From assembly GCA_947285985.1 (NCBI GenBank), contig CAMYPB010000014.1:1-16472 (forward strand): a stretch of 16,472 nucleotides of DNA, written 5' to 3'. A program made the position numbers and the translations under genes. The notes below the pieces were generated by a model that worked only from the letters and a program-made list of their open reading frames with translations, ran no database searches and was not told the origin of the DNA. Source of the stretch: an uncultured Holosporaceae bacterium. GTDB taxonomy: Bacteria; Pseudomonadota; Alphaproteobacteria; RUG11792. This document shows positions 15,594 through 16,472 of the stretch, piece by piece (position 1 is the first letter of the stretch; every line of letters starts with the position of its first letter).

Positions 15594-16472
15594 CTAATAA
15601 TTATATAAAAATTCATCATCAAATGACTTTATTTGAATATCCTTCAAAATATCACTAACCTCATACTCACCCTTTATCTTTATAGGAATGAAATGATCCG
15701 TCTTCCCACTCGAGAATCCATCATGTATTTTTTCGACAATCATGTTAACTTTTTTTCCCATAAAACTTTCATATAATTTATGACGAACTTTATCTGATTT
15801 TTCTCTCAATCTTTGTGCGCGATCAACAACAATATTTTTTGGAAGTTCCATGAATGTGGACGCGAGTGTTCCAGATCTCTTTGAATACGGAAAAACGTGG
15901 AGTAATGATATTCCTGCTTCATCGACAATTTTCATAGTGTTTTGAAACATTTCTTCAGTTTCCGTTGGAAAACCCGTTATGAAGTCCGATCCAAAAATAA
16001 CGTCATCTCGAACCTTCCTAATACGATCACATAAATCTATAACATCCTCCCTCGTATGACGTCTTCTCATAGCCTTCAAAACATGATTATCTCCCGATTG
16101 AATACTAAGGTGAAAATGTGGCATAATCCTCTGTTCATTCGTGATTATATCAAACAATCTGTCAGAAACTCCATCTGGATCAATAGAAGATATACGTATT
16201 CTTTCCATTGTAGGGTATTTTCTTAAAATTTCAGACAAAACATCTGCAAATTCAATATTATCCAAATCTTTCCCATACGATGTTATATCAATCCCTGACA
16301 GAACTATCTCTTTAAAACCGTGATCAACAAAATATCCAACTCGTCCCAAAATAGTTTCGATAGGTAAACTTTTAGATGAACCCCTCGTAAATGGAATAAT
16401 ACAATATGAACAAAAATGATCACATCCATTTTGAATCTGAAGAAAAACGCGGGCTTTCCCTAAGAATAAAGG
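15594..16472 (-). CDS. mtaB: tRNA t6A37 methylthiotransferase MtaB (partial, 5' end beyond window)
   Basis: The frame is open to the right edge, giving 292 visible residues. The radical SAM motif is C17-D-H-F-C21-S-Y-C24 (numbered from the edge), within Q-I-Q-N-G-C and followed by I-I-P-F-T-R-G, the MtaB/MiaB pattern. GFKEIVLSGIDITSYG, LSIQSGDNHVLKAMRRRHT and DFITGFPTETEE are family blocks. MtaB adds methylthio groups to t6A37 in ANN-decoding tRNAs. The spacing and I-D-I-T-S-Y-G favour MtaB over MiaB, which has a different sequence here. The N-terminal UPF0004 domain with its three cysteines is off the window. The C-terminal TRAM-like part is short but ends at a normal stop. Confidence 0.9.
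   Translation of the reverse strand, partial: PLFLGKARVFLQIQNGCDHFCSYCIIPFTRGSSKSLPIETILGRVGYFVDHGFKEIVLSGIDITSYGKDLDNIEFADVLSEILRKYPTMERIRISSIDPDGVSDRLFDIITNEQRIMPHFHLSIQSGDNHVLKAMRRRHTREDVIDLCDRIRKVRDDVIFGSDFITGFPTETEEMFQNTMKIVDEAGISLLHVFPYSKRSGTLASTFMELPKNIVVDRAQRLREKSDKVRHKLYESFMGKKVNMIVEKIHDGFSSGKTDHFIPIKIKGEYEVSDILKDIQIKSFDDEFLYNY

Overview
The window looks like a piece of the chromosome of an AT-rich alphaproteobacterium with a host-associated life. GC is roughly 30% by eye. The housekeeping proteins (GyrB, RecF, PssA, MnmA, FtsK) are of proteobacterial type. An RcGTA-like pair of head-neck genes and several small signal-peptide proteins that I cannot place in any family point to the Rickettsiales/Holosporales area. 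That assignment is inference from gene content; no rRNA is present.

Layout, left to right. The left edge cuts a minus-strand gene for a phosphoethanolamine transferase (CptA/EptC-like). A plus-strand secreted orphan (1293-1646) follows. It converges with a two-gene remnant on the minus strand: a phiE125 gp8 / RcGTA g6-type head-tail connector and a probable g7-type head-closure protein. Two more plus-strand secreted orphans (2778-3614 and 3811-4464) come next, each with its own promoter and hairpin. A shared bidirectional terminator separates them from the tight minus-strand operon pssA-recF-gyrB (8902 to 4511), whose genes overlap by 8 and 4 bases. Upstream on the same strand lie two further exported orphans (9093-9911 and 10033-10686); the second appears to start at CTG (or ATT). 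Then come ftsK, mnmA, a BrnQ-type branched-chain amino acid carrier and, cut by the right edge, mtaB.

Functionally there are three layers. The core layer is DNA topology, repair and segregation (gyrB, recF, ftsK), tRNA modification (mnmA, mtaB) and phospholipid synthesis (pssA). The envelope and nutrition layer is the phosphoethanolamine transferase and the amino acid carrier. The third layer is five exported proteins of unknown function plus the phage/GTA remnant, and it is where any novelty lies. No tRNA, rRNA, CRISPR array, insertion sequence or clear replication origin was seen. No gene-free stretch exceeds about 300 bases once starts are corrected; the longest is 2513-2777, which holds promoter elements.
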